NCBI GenBank assembly: GCA_902556425.1
Contig: CACDWG010000036.1
Span: forward strand, 1 to 8,402
Direction: 5' to 3'
Source: UBA4421 sp002704225
GTDB taxonomy: Bacteria; Pseudomonadota; Gammaproteobacteria; Pseudomonadales; Azotimanducaceae
Length of the DNA stretch: 8,402 bases
Shown: in pieces, positions 1 through 6,057 of the stretch
Numbering within the stretch: the stretch's first letter is position 1
Layout of the letters: every line of letters begins with the position of its first letter
The notes under the pieces: model-generated
Databases searched by the model: none
What the model was told of the DNA's origin: nothing
Seen by the model: only the letters and a program-made list of their open reading frames with translations
Program-made: the position numbers and the translations under genes

Positions 1-59
1 GCCGCTCCTTCTGTCTAATGTTCCAAACTGTTTCGCTCACGCGCCCGACCACGCCCTTT

Positions 60-220
60 CATGGCTCGTCAGACACGCTGTCCGAGACCGTCAGGCGGCG
101 CAAACACGTCGGTGCCCCACGTCGCCTCCCTGCGCGCTGTGCGTAACGCAGCAGTTGTCCCCGATCATCCATACATCGATGCACCGCGCCAACATCGTGG
201 GCGTAAGGCGGCATTGTCAT
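60..220 (-). pseudogene. C-terminal remnant of a TfdA/TauD-type 2-oxoglutarate oxygenase
   Basis: No intact gene is visible here, but the minus strand holds family-like sequence split over two frames. One frame (about 216-90) reads DVWMIGDNCCVTHSAQGGD then VGHRRV and stops. The neighbouring frame continues LRRLTVSDSVSDEP to a TGA at 62-60. Adding one T to the TTT run at 104-102 joins them as HRRVLRRLTVSD. A DN..V.H segment followed about ten residues later by an Arg-rich strand is the usual C-terminal pattern of TfdA/TauD enzymes, giving the distal iron-binding His and the 2-oxoglutarate Arg. Upstream the frame is closed by a stop near 220, and the N-terminal ~80% is absent because the transporter gene ends at 237. 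An alternative is a real 53-residue ORF from ATG 220 with an AAGGA 11 bases upstream. Family assignment is by eye. Confidence 0.45.
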
Positions 221-236
221 AATACTGTTGTTCCTT

Positions 237-1607
237 TCAGGATCGTCCTTGGTTGATCAGATCACTCAACCGTTTTTCGCGGCCTTGCAGTCCGAGCTTT
301 GCGTCCAGTTCCGCCACAAGGACGGCAACGCGATCCGCTGTACCGCTGCGCATTCGCTGGCGCAGCGCCCGAGCAAGAACGAAACCAACGGCGGAGACGA
401 TGCTCAACGCAAAAAACATCAGCGCATAACCGTGTACGCCAGGATTACCATCCAAAATCAACGCCCACAGCAGGTAGGCGAAGGACGATGGTAGATAGAC
501 GATAAAGGATGCCATAGCGATAACCGAACCCGAGAACCGTTGCGGCAGACCCATTTCGCCGTACGGGGCAAAATACAGGGCGCGCATAAAAAAGATGGCG
601 AAGGCAAAGGCCATCAAGCTGCTCATCGCCACCCATGGCGCCCCCCCGATCACGGTACATGCCACCATGACCGCTCCCAGCCCAAGGGTAAGCAAAAAAC
701 CTGCGCCGAGACCGCCTACCGCTCCGCCAAGGAAGCGTCCCGCGATGTATCCCGACGGTAGAGCAACCGCAATACGCCCGCCAGATGTCGAGGCGATGCC
801 AAAAATCGAAATCGCCAAGGCGGGCAGCACATACATCTCACCAAGGTAGGTAACAAAGTACGGCATCGCGGTATAGACAAAATAAACACAAAAACCCACT
901 GCCCCGGCAAGCCATACCTCGGGCAAGCGCAACGTCAGCTTCATGCCCGCCAGCACTTCCCGATTCGCCAATTTCGAGTCGCTGCCTGTTTTGAGCAGGG
1001 TATCGGCTGGCAACAAAAACCAGGCCACCAAGCCAAGAAGGATCATAACCACTGCGTTCATCATGAAAGCCAACTGCAAGCCCAGAATGCTGTAACCCAT
1101 GAACACGTAAAGCGCCACCGTGACACCATTTTGCAGCAGCTCAACGGCCCCTCGCCCACCTTCTAACAAACCAAAAATTTTGCCTTGGTTCGTGTCGTCC
1201 GTGGTCTTCCGCACTGCCGACAACACCGCCGGCCAGAAAGCACCCTCACACCAAAGCGACAACATCACGAACAAAAAACACAGAGTCGCAAAGTCTGTGG
1301 TTTGGCCAAGGAAAAACGTGGTGAGGCCACCCATCACCATATTCACGGGGATCAGAACTCGGGCAGAAAAGCGGTCTTGAACCCATGCCAGCGCAACGTA
1401 GAGGATGTTGTGCACGATGCCGTAAATCGACATCAGAATGCCGAACTGCGTTTTCGAGATATTCCACAGCTCAAGCATTTGGGGCAGCAGCGCCCCTTTC
1501 ATTGCCAAGACAGAAAAAGCGAACTGTGAGCACAGCACCAACACCAAAAAATTCATCAGAACGGCCCGAGACGAAAAAACCGGTGTCGTGTTGTTCGGAA
1601 TCGTCAT
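237..1607 (-). CDS. MFS transporter
   Basis: A 456-residue, very hydrophobic protein with the length and pattern of a 12-helix major facilitator permease of the inner membrane. Helix 1 lies near residues 15-38. The loop after helix 2 has WVQDRFSARVLIP (75-87), a version of MFS motif A. A hydrophilic central loop lies at about 200-228. The second half includes FAPYGEMGLPQRFSG (346-360), and the last helix ends near 412. A polar, helix-prone tail of about 40 residues follows. The late E-(x)-G-x-P...G segment recalls YihN-like organic-anion carriers, but the substrate cannot be read from sequence. The ATG at 1607 has only a weak AGGG about 8 bases upstream. The gene is divergent from the PhyH-type oxygenase across 139 bases and followed by an oxygenase remnant, which suggests uptake of an oxygenase substrate; this is inference. 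Confidence 0.88.
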   Translation of the reverse strand: MTIPNNTTPVFSSRAVLMNFLVLVLCSQFAFSVLAMKGALLPQMLELWNISKTQFGILMSIYGIVHNILYVALAWVQDRFSARVLIPVNMVMGGLTTFFLGQTTDFATLCFLFVMLSLWCEGAFWPAVLSAVRKTTDDTNQGKIFGLLEGGRGAVELLQNGVTVALYVFMGYSILGLQLAFMMNAVVMILLGLVAWFLLPADTLLKTGSDSKLANREVLAGMKLTLRLPEVWLAGAVGFCVYFVYTAMPYFVTYLGEMYVLPALAISIFGIASTSGGRIAVALPSGYIAGRFLGGAVGGLGAGFLLTLGLGAVMVACTVIGGAPWVAMSSLMAFAFAIFFMRALYFAPYGEMGLPQRFSGSVIAMASFIVYLPSSFAYLLWALILDGNPGVHGYALMFFALSIVSAVGFVLARALRQRMRSGTADRVAVLVAELDAKLGLQGREKRLSDLINQGRS

Positions 1608-1706
1608 CGCTTAATCCCTAAACCTTTTCTGGGTAATGCATCGCGCGGTCACCCGCAGGACAACTGTTATAGGCTAGCACGTGCCGTTACTATCGCGCTC
1701 AGTAAG

Positions 1707-1736
1707 GGCGCTCATCGAGCGCCAAGCTTGTCAAGC
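1707..1736 (+). promoter_or_regulatory. Paired inverted repeats before the oxygenase start
   Basis: A perfect 7-base inverted repeat, GGCGCTC-ATC-GAGCGCC, occupies 1707-1723. It is followed directly by a second one, GCTTG-T-CAAGC, at 1726-1736, which ends at the base before the GGAG Shine-Dalgarno at 1737-1740. An 8-base palindrome, GCACGTGC, lies further up at 1677-1684. No T-run follows, so this is not a classical terminator. It could be an operator in the divergent MFS/oxygenase region, or a 5' leader structure affecting ribosome access. The symmetry is directly visible; the function is not. Confidence 0.35.
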
Positions 1737-1746
1737 GGAGTGACCT

Positions 1747-2781
1747 ATGGAAAAGCCTACCGTTCGTTATATTCAATCAGAGCGCCTCATGGACAGTCGA
1801 TTGGATGACGAGCATATTCGCAGTTGGCGCAACAAAGGCTTTGCGCTGGTACACGACCTGCTACCACACTCGCTGCTGGCGGCCCTCAAGCAAGACGCGC
1901 TGGCGTTTTATCCTGAACCCAACACCACCGCGTCCGAGGGTTACAACGATTTCAGTAGCGGTCAAAGCTTTGTTTTCCCCTCGCGATCAACGGCGTTTAA
2001 CGCGATAAGCCTGCACCCAGCCTTACTCCAAGCGGTTGCCGATCTCCTCGATGTATCCGTTCTGGAGTTGCGACTGACACAGTCTGATCTTTGGCCCAAA
2101 TACGGTAGCGACAGTGCACCAAACGCTGGTGACAATACGGATCAACGCATGCACTGCGACTACCCCAATCACTCCCTTGTGCATCCGCCTGAATGGGACA
2201 GCCCAGAAGCTGTCGAGATGATCGTGTACCTCAACGATTACGACGAATGTGAGGGCGCAACCGCAGTCGTGCCACGACACGGACCAGACGACCCGGCTTA
2301 CCCGTGGCCAATCACCCAAACACCCGGCGTTGGCGATCTGGACTATGTGAACGATCGTCTGCAAGCCGAGTTGTATATGGCTGAGCAGGACCCAAAAGCC
2401 GCAGCCTTTCGCGCAGAACACCTCTATCCCAGAGAAGAAGTCGCCCGTTACCGGTTTGGATCCGTGTTGCTGTATCGCCACGACACCTGGCATCGGGGCC
2501 GGCCGGTGAAACCCGGCACCCTGCGACTGGTCCAGAACCTGACCTTTACGAAATCCGGTCGCGAATGGTTGGGCCCGCTGCACCCGGGGTGGTCCTGGTC
2601 AATGTATAGGCGCGACAAATTGATGGAAAAACTGATCGCTCAAGCGACGGTCGCCCAGCGCACGGTGCTTGGCTTTCCACCGCCGGGACACGAGTATTGG
2701 TCGTCCAACACCCTAGCGGCTGTGGAAGCTCGATATCGGGTTTTTGGTATCGATATGACGGCGTATCGGAACGCCCTCTAA
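1747..2781 (+). CDS. Phytanoyl-CoA dioxygenase (PhyH) family oxygenase
   Basis: A 344-residue cytoplasmic Fe(II)/2-oxoglutarate-dependent oxygenase. The N-terminal part has the usual PhyH lead, SWRNKGFALVHDLLP (26-40). The HxD iron motif is H136-C-D138 in MHCDYPNHS. The strand VEMIVYLNDYDECEGATAVVP (156-176) is typical of the double-stranded beta-helix. Then comes GSVLLYRHDTWHRG (238-251), with H249 the likely distal iron ligand and R260 the likely 2-oxoglutarate anchor eleven residues on. All catalytic residues are present. A C-terminal extension of about 75 residues (270-344), rich in Trp and Tyr, lies beyond the core. The ATG has a GGAG six bases upstream. Members hydroxylate fatty acyl-CoAs, natural products or small osmolytes, so the substrate here is unknown. 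It is divergent from an MFS transporter, and an HtaA-domain gene follows 91 bases after its stop. Confidence 0.88.
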   Translation: MEKPTVRYIQSERLMDSRLDDEHIRSWRNKGFALVHDLLPHSLLAALKQDALAFYPEPNTTASEGYNDFSSGQSFVFPSRSTAFNAISLHPALLQAVADLLDVSVLELRLTQSDLWPKYGSDSAPNAGDNTDQRMHCDYPNHSLVHPPEWDSPEAVEMIVYLNDYDECEGATAVVPRHGPDDPAYPWPITQTPGVGDLDYVNDRLQAELYMAEQDPKAAAFRAEHLYPREEVARYRFGSVLLYRHDTWHRGRPVKPGTLRLVQNLTFTKSGREWLGPLHPGWSWSMYRRDKLMEKLIAQATVAQRTVLGFPPPGHEYWSSNTLAAVEARYRVFGIDMTAYRNAL

Positions 2782-2872
2782 GAGGAAACACATCTCCCCT
2801 GCCAACTTGAATCGGTGATGCAATTTATTGCCAATCGGGCATTCTTTACCCTTTGCAACAAACGGAGCGTCC

Positions 2873-3331
2873 ATGAGTTTCACCCAATTGACCTGGGGCG
2901 TAAAAGCCAGCTTTAGGAACTACGTTGAGGCAGCGGAAGGTTCGATCACATTAAGCGACGGCGCGACCCGTGCCGAGGATGGAGCCTTTGTCTTCGCTGC
3001 AGAGCCGAATGGCGATTTGGTCATCGCGGCTGACGGCAGCGCCACGGGTGCCATGCGCTTTCAAGGCACGGTCACATTTGAAGCCCACGGAGGCATGCTC
3101 AAGTCCACACTCAAAGAATTGGCCATAGAGGCTAGCGAGGACGGGCTGGTGCTTACCGTGCTCGACGGGCCGATGAACAAACGTCGCTGCGCGGTTGCCG
3201 AACTGGATCTCATTGCGATCGATTCGGGCAGTTCGGTGACCATGAACTCCAAGATCACGATGGACGGCATGTATCAAATTGCCGACAACTACCCACCGGG
3301 CACAGAACTGGATCCCGTTCAACTGAGCTAA
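2873..3331 (+). CDS. Stand-alone HtaA-domain protein
   Basis: A 152-residue protein starting at ATG 2873, which has GGAG at 2864-2867 five bases upstream. A TTG at 2828 extends the frame but lacks such a site. The opening LTWGVKASFRNYV (6-18) followed by GSITLSDGA (23-31), then RFQGTVTFEAHGGML (62-76), matches the HtaA domain. That domain was described in Corynebacterium heme-binding surface proteins, where a Tyr and a His ligate heme. The matching residues here would be Y17 and H72. No signal peptide, sorting signal or membrane helix is visible, so unlike those proteins it appears cytoplasmic and consists of one domain only. Heme binding is inferred from family residues. It follows the PhyH gene in the same direction after 91 bases and may be cotranscribed. 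Confidence 0.72.
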   Translation: MSFTQLTWGVKASFRNYVEAAEGSITLSDGATRAEDGAFVFAAEPNGDLVIAADGSATGAMRFQGTVTFEAHGGMLKSTLKELAIEASEDGLVLTVLDGPMNKRRCAVAELDLIAIDSGSSVTMNSKITMDGMYQIADNYPPGTELDPVQLS

Positions 3332-3378
3332 CCACAAAGGCGGCCATCGCAAGTGAGTGGTAAAGCGCTTTGTTTCGG

Positions 3379-3430
3379 CTGACTCGTTAGGATGACTCGC
3401 TAGGGTGATTGACTCGGCTGACTTGGCTGC
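3379..3430. repeat. Short degenerate TGACTCG tandem repeats
   Basis: TGACTCG occurs at 3380-3386, 3393-3399 and 3410-3416, with a variant TGACTTG at 3419-3425. The first two belong to near-identical 13-base units, TGACTCG-TTAGGA and TGACTCG-CTAGGG, in direct tandem. CGGCTGACT also occurs twice (3376-3384 and 3415-3423). The array covers the last codons and stop of the DUF805 frame on the minus strand, where it encodes QPSQPSQSP, and runs on into the gap before the convergent HtaA-domain gene. It looks like slipped-strand duplication rather than a regulatory array. Confidence 0.5.
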
Positions 3431-3819
3431 AGCAGCCAGGGAATGAGCCAGAACCAGCCCAGTACTGGCACGGGAAGCACCCACAAGCAACTCCACCACC
3501 CGCTCCTACCAACATCGTGAAGGCGTCTAACGGTAGCCGACAGGGTGGGAATCGCCATGATCGGACGAAACAGCAATACCGCTATGCCAACCTCAGGGTC
3601 AACGTACCCGCCAGGGAGCAGTTCGCCAAAGGGAAGCTCTTTGAGGTTGACGGTATTTGTCAGAAAAACATCATCCACCACCCACACGACGGCATAGGCG
3701 ACAAAGAAGAAGAGAAGAAAAAACCAAAACTCACGCTTGGACGCAGTCCCGTTAAAATCGAAAGCCCGCTTCAGCCCTGCTAGAGAGCACTGCCCAAAGT
3801 CCTTTAGGGAACCTTACAT
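3400..3819 (-). pseudogene. DUF805 membrane protein gene with stop at codon 2
   Basis: The minus-strand frame encodes a small DUF805-type inner-membrane protein of unknown function. Family signatures are KDFGQ near the start, then GLKRAFDFNGTASKREFWFF leading into the first helix. The hallmark RRLHDVGRSGWW comes next, then a final helix. The natural start seems to be ATG 3819-3817, with GAGG seven bases upstream (3830-3827), but the next codon is TAA (3816-3814). Downstream the frame stays open to TAG at 3402-3400, with no ATG, GTG or TTG until GTG 3687, inside the first membrane segment. CTG 3774 is a possible but weak start (124 residues). The C-terminus is QPSQPSQSP from short repeats instead of the usual Gly/Asn-rich end. 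I infer a recently inactivated gene; readthrough, an odd start or a sequencing error could also explain it. A shortened product from GTG 3687 (95 residues) is the formal alternative. Confidence 0.6.
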
Positions 3820-3906
3820 CTGAACCCCTCGCAAAGACGCCCACTGTAAGGGAAGCGTCAACTCACGCAAGACCCGATCAATCGGCGCCGGCCAGGAACG
3901 CTGAAC

Positions 3907-4959
3907 TCAAAACGTTAAGGGCGGCAGTAAATAGGCATCGAGCACGCCCATTGGACCAAGTACCCGCTCCACCGCCGCACGGTCGTCCGACGACAAGTGC
4001 TCAATTTCCCGTGCAATGTGGCATCTGCTGACCTCACTGTATTTGAGCGAGCGCATTCGCACCGGACCTTCACCCAAGTCTACTTCGCACCACTTTTCGC
4101 CCGCCGCCAAGGCCTCGCGGGAGACTCTAAGGAACGGATGGTAGTTGTCACGCATGTGCTCGAAAAAAGGCGCCAGGGTATCCGGCAAGGCATCGTCGGG
4201 CAGATAGTGGCCCTCGTCTGAACGGGCATCAAACACCCGATCCATGTATTCGAGCATGGCCGGCTCACTGCCCTCTATCCAACTGCGCGGCTCTGGATCC
4301 GCGGCTATATGCGCTTTGAACAGTCCGGCAAAGGTAAAGTCGCCAAGGCTGGCCCGATCGCCCAACAAAAAACGGTGGTTACCATAGTGCTTCGTCGCAT
4401 GAGCCATAAGCTGTTCAAAGTCGCGCCGAACATGTGCCGCCTGATCTGGACCACAGCCCCGGTTCGCGCAGGCCTTGAGACCAAAATTATCTCGTACAAA
4501 TCGGATCTGCTCTGCCGCTTTCTCCCGCTCGTCCTCGGTCAAACCCTCGGCCATAGTTTTCCCGATGGCATTGGCGTAAAACCCGATGGCCACATGATCG
4601 ATGTTGTGTGGATAACACCAGCGGCTGCTGATGGCGTAGCGGCCAAACCACTCATCTGCCCAATCCTCCAACAAGTGGGCGGCGATACGCTGCACTGGGC
4701 TGCTTGGCATAATCGGTCGGTCAGGATACTTGGCATTCAGCATCAGACCGATGGGCGTAGAGTCGTGTATGAACCACCCTTCGGGCGTCTCGAGGCCCGG
4801 GATAAAATGCGTTCCCAGGCGCGCCTCTACGTGCGGTCCGGCTTCCTGTGTCTTGAATCTAAACTCGTAGTCCACGCCAAGATAGTTAAGCATTGCCTGC
4901 AGCTTGCGCGTAAACAAGCTGTGCTCGCCGCCCCACATCACATACTTTCCGTCAAACAT
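3907..4959 (-). CDS. Long glutathione S-transferase family protein
   Basis: A 350-residue protein with a GST fold. The thioredoxin-like N-terminal domain has HSLFTRKLQAMLNYLG (13-28), with S14 at the place of the catalytic or glutathione-contacting residue. F52-I-P-G carries the likely cis-Pro (P54), and H65-D-S-T (65-68) is the acidic-Ser glutathione gamma-glutamyl contact. The helical C-terminal domain carries LLGDRASLGDFTFAGLF (198-214), which includes the S/T-x-x-D capping box (S204-D207) conserved in GSTs. The family is usually about 200-230 residues. Here an insertion-rich helical region and an extra C-terminal part (about 255-350) make it longer, so it may not be a simple detoxification enzyme. 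The ATG has GGAG six bases upstream. It lies 47 bases behind the desaturase on the same strand, so it is probably cotranscribed with it. The substrate is unknown. Confidence 0.82.
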   Translation of the reverse strand: MFDGKYVMWGGEHSLFTRKLQAMLNYLGVDYEFRFKTQEAGPHVEARLGTHFIPGLETPEGWFIHDSTPIGLMLNAKYPDRPIMPSSPVQRIAAHLLEDWADEWFGRYAISSRWCYPHNIDHVAIGFYANAIGKTMAEGLTEDEREKAAEQIRFVRDNFGLKACANRGCGPDQAAHVRRDFEQLMAHATKHYGNHRFLLGDRASLGDFTFAGLFKAHIAADPEPRSWIEGSEPAMLEYMDRVFDARSDEGHYLPDDALPDTLAPFFEHMRDNYHPFLRVSREALAAGEKWCEVDLGEGPVRMRSLKYSEVSRCHIAREIEHLSSDDRAAVERVLGPMGVLDAYLLPPLTF

Positions 4960-5006
4960 GGCTCGCTCCGATCAGAAATTAAATAGGTCTCGTCACCAAG
5001 AGATTG

Positions 5007-5918
5007 TTACACCGAACTTACTGGATTGTCTCGATGAACCGTTGGCGTCAGGGAAAAGGCAGCGGTCGTCGCGGGACTTTGCGACAAATGATAGTGCCGC
5101 CTTGCTTGCCAAAGCTTGAGAGACCGATAAAACGGCACAGTTGGATAGAGATGGTGCACGAGATGATAGTTTTGAAAGATCAGCAAGGGAGTCATCAACC
5201 ATTCCATACCCACTCGATTTGATGTGCACTGAAAAGGCTGCTCTTGAGCGTTCGCTTGGTGTGGGTAGTGGGGCAAGTAATCAAAAGCGATGGCCAGAAA
5301 CAGCGCCGTAAATCGCGACGGAATCAAAAACAGTAAGACGTAGTACTCCAGCCAACCAGCAAGGGTAATGGCCGCAAATACCGCGGCGCCAAAGACAACT
5401 GCCCCGTATAGCTCCATGCGCTCGCCCTTGGGCCTGTGCAAAAAAACCGTGGGTCGCAAATAAAAGTACAGATAGTTCAGGTCCAGCGACAACCACTTCA
5501 ACGGAAGCAACCACCGGGCCCCAGTGGCCACATAAATATCAGGGTCTTTCGCTTTATCGTTGGTAAACCGGTGATGCTGCATGTGTATGTAACGAAAGGT
5601 TCGGAAAAACGGCACAGGAGATTGTAGAGCGGTAGCAACGCGACCGATCCAGTCGTTCAGTTGGTGATTGGCGCTCACTGCATGGTGTGATGCATCGTGA
5701 GTGGGCGTGAAGGAAATATAGGCGGCAATGCTGTTGAGCAAGATCGCCCAAACCAGCGGCAATTCGCCTTGGACATAGGCAAATGTTGACGCACCAAACA
5801 GACCATAGGCGACGAAAACAAGCAGAACCGTTGGCCAAGCGACGCTGGGACGTTGGCTCAGGGCTTTGAACAGCGCAGGATCGTCGGATTGACCGGCAAA
5901 GACGTCTTCAGCTTCCAA
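5007..5918 (-). CDS. Membrane fatty acid desaturase family protein
   Basis: A 303-residue integral membrane di-iron enzyme with the three histidine boxes of the desaturase/hydroxylase superfamily: HDASHH (74-79), HMQHH (112-116) and HLVHH (252-256), plus DYLPHYPH (213-220). Hydrophobic segments lie at about 28-48, 54-72, 172-198 and 200-215, placing the boxes on the cytoplasmic side. Length and NYHLVHHLYPTVPFY fit acyl-lipid desaturases, but carotenoid or alkane oxygenases of the same fold cannot be excluded. The start is TTG at 5918-5916. It is chosen because AGGAG (5930-5926) lies seven bases upstream, and no ATG or GTG occurs in frame before the TAG further up. It is divergent from the AraC-type gene and probably leads an operon with the GST. 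The 139-base gap in front of it holds the GACA-repeat element and is its likely control region. Confidence 0.87.
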   Translation of the reverse strand: MEAEDVFAGQSDDPALFKALSQRPSVAWPTVLLVFVAYGLFGASTFAYVQGELPLVWAILLNSIAAYISFTPTHDASHHAVSANHQLNDWIGRVATALQSPVPFFRTFRYIHMQHHRFTNDKAKDPDIYVATGARWLLPLKWLSLDLNYLYFYLRPTVFLHRPKGERMELYGAVVFGAAVFAAITLAGWLEYYVLLFLIPSRFTALFLAIAFDYLPHYPHQANAQEQPFQCTSNRVGMEWLMTPLLIFQNYHLVHHLYPTVPFYRSLKLWQARRHYHLSQSPATTAAFSLTPTVHRDNPVSSV

Positions 5919-6000
5919 TCGGGCTCTCCTAATGTTTACTCGCTATTTCTGAATGCTCTCATTGTTGGAGAAAATGTCTCCCGTTGACAGAACCGAGAAT

Positions 6001-6026
6001 GACACACGGGGGACAAATAGTGACAA
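6001..6026. promoter_or_regulatory. GACA direct-repeat element, copy 1 (putative AraC-type operator)
   Basis: The element reads GACAC-(3 nt)-GGGGACAAA-T-AGTGACAA. GACA starts at 6001, 6012 and 6022, so the repeats lie one helical turn apart. Further GACA copies start at 5986 (within TTGACA) and 6053. It sits between the divergent desaturase (start 5918) and AraC-type gene (start 6058). A near copy lies upstream of the dehalogenase at 8344-8369. Direct repeats on one helix face are the usual site type for AraC/XylS-family proteins. Binding by the adjacent regulator is inferred from position and repetition. Confidence 0.6.
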
Positions 6027-6057
6027 TGTACCGATTCCAACGTGTCGGTGATGACAG

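Noticed and set aside
1..59. Possible gene or terminator at the left edge
   Set aside because: No open frame with family-like sequence and no hairpin with T-run could be seen in this short piece.
1655..1673. GGACAACTGTTATAGG as a third copy of the GACA element in the MFS/PhyH region
   Set aside because: Only the first six bases agree and the second GACA at one turn is missing.
2023..2583. Long minus-strand open frame inside the PhyH-type gene
   Set aside because: The plus-strand frame carries all catalytic motifs; the antisense translation has no recognisable domain and is a shadow.
2828..2872. TTG at 2828 as start of the HtaA-domain protein
   Set aside because: ATG 2873 has a GGAG at proper distance and begins right at the domain; the 15 extra residues show no signal peptide.
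3812..3859. Inverted repeats CCTTACA/TGTAAGG and GACGC/GCGTC between the GST and DUF805 genes
   Set aside because: They interleave with long loops (26 and 14 bases) and have no T-run; chance is likely.
5984..5989. TTGACA as a -35 box for the AraC-type gene
   Set aside because: The bases 16-18 downstream are G-rich and show no -10 sequence; the word fits better as one of the GACA repeats.
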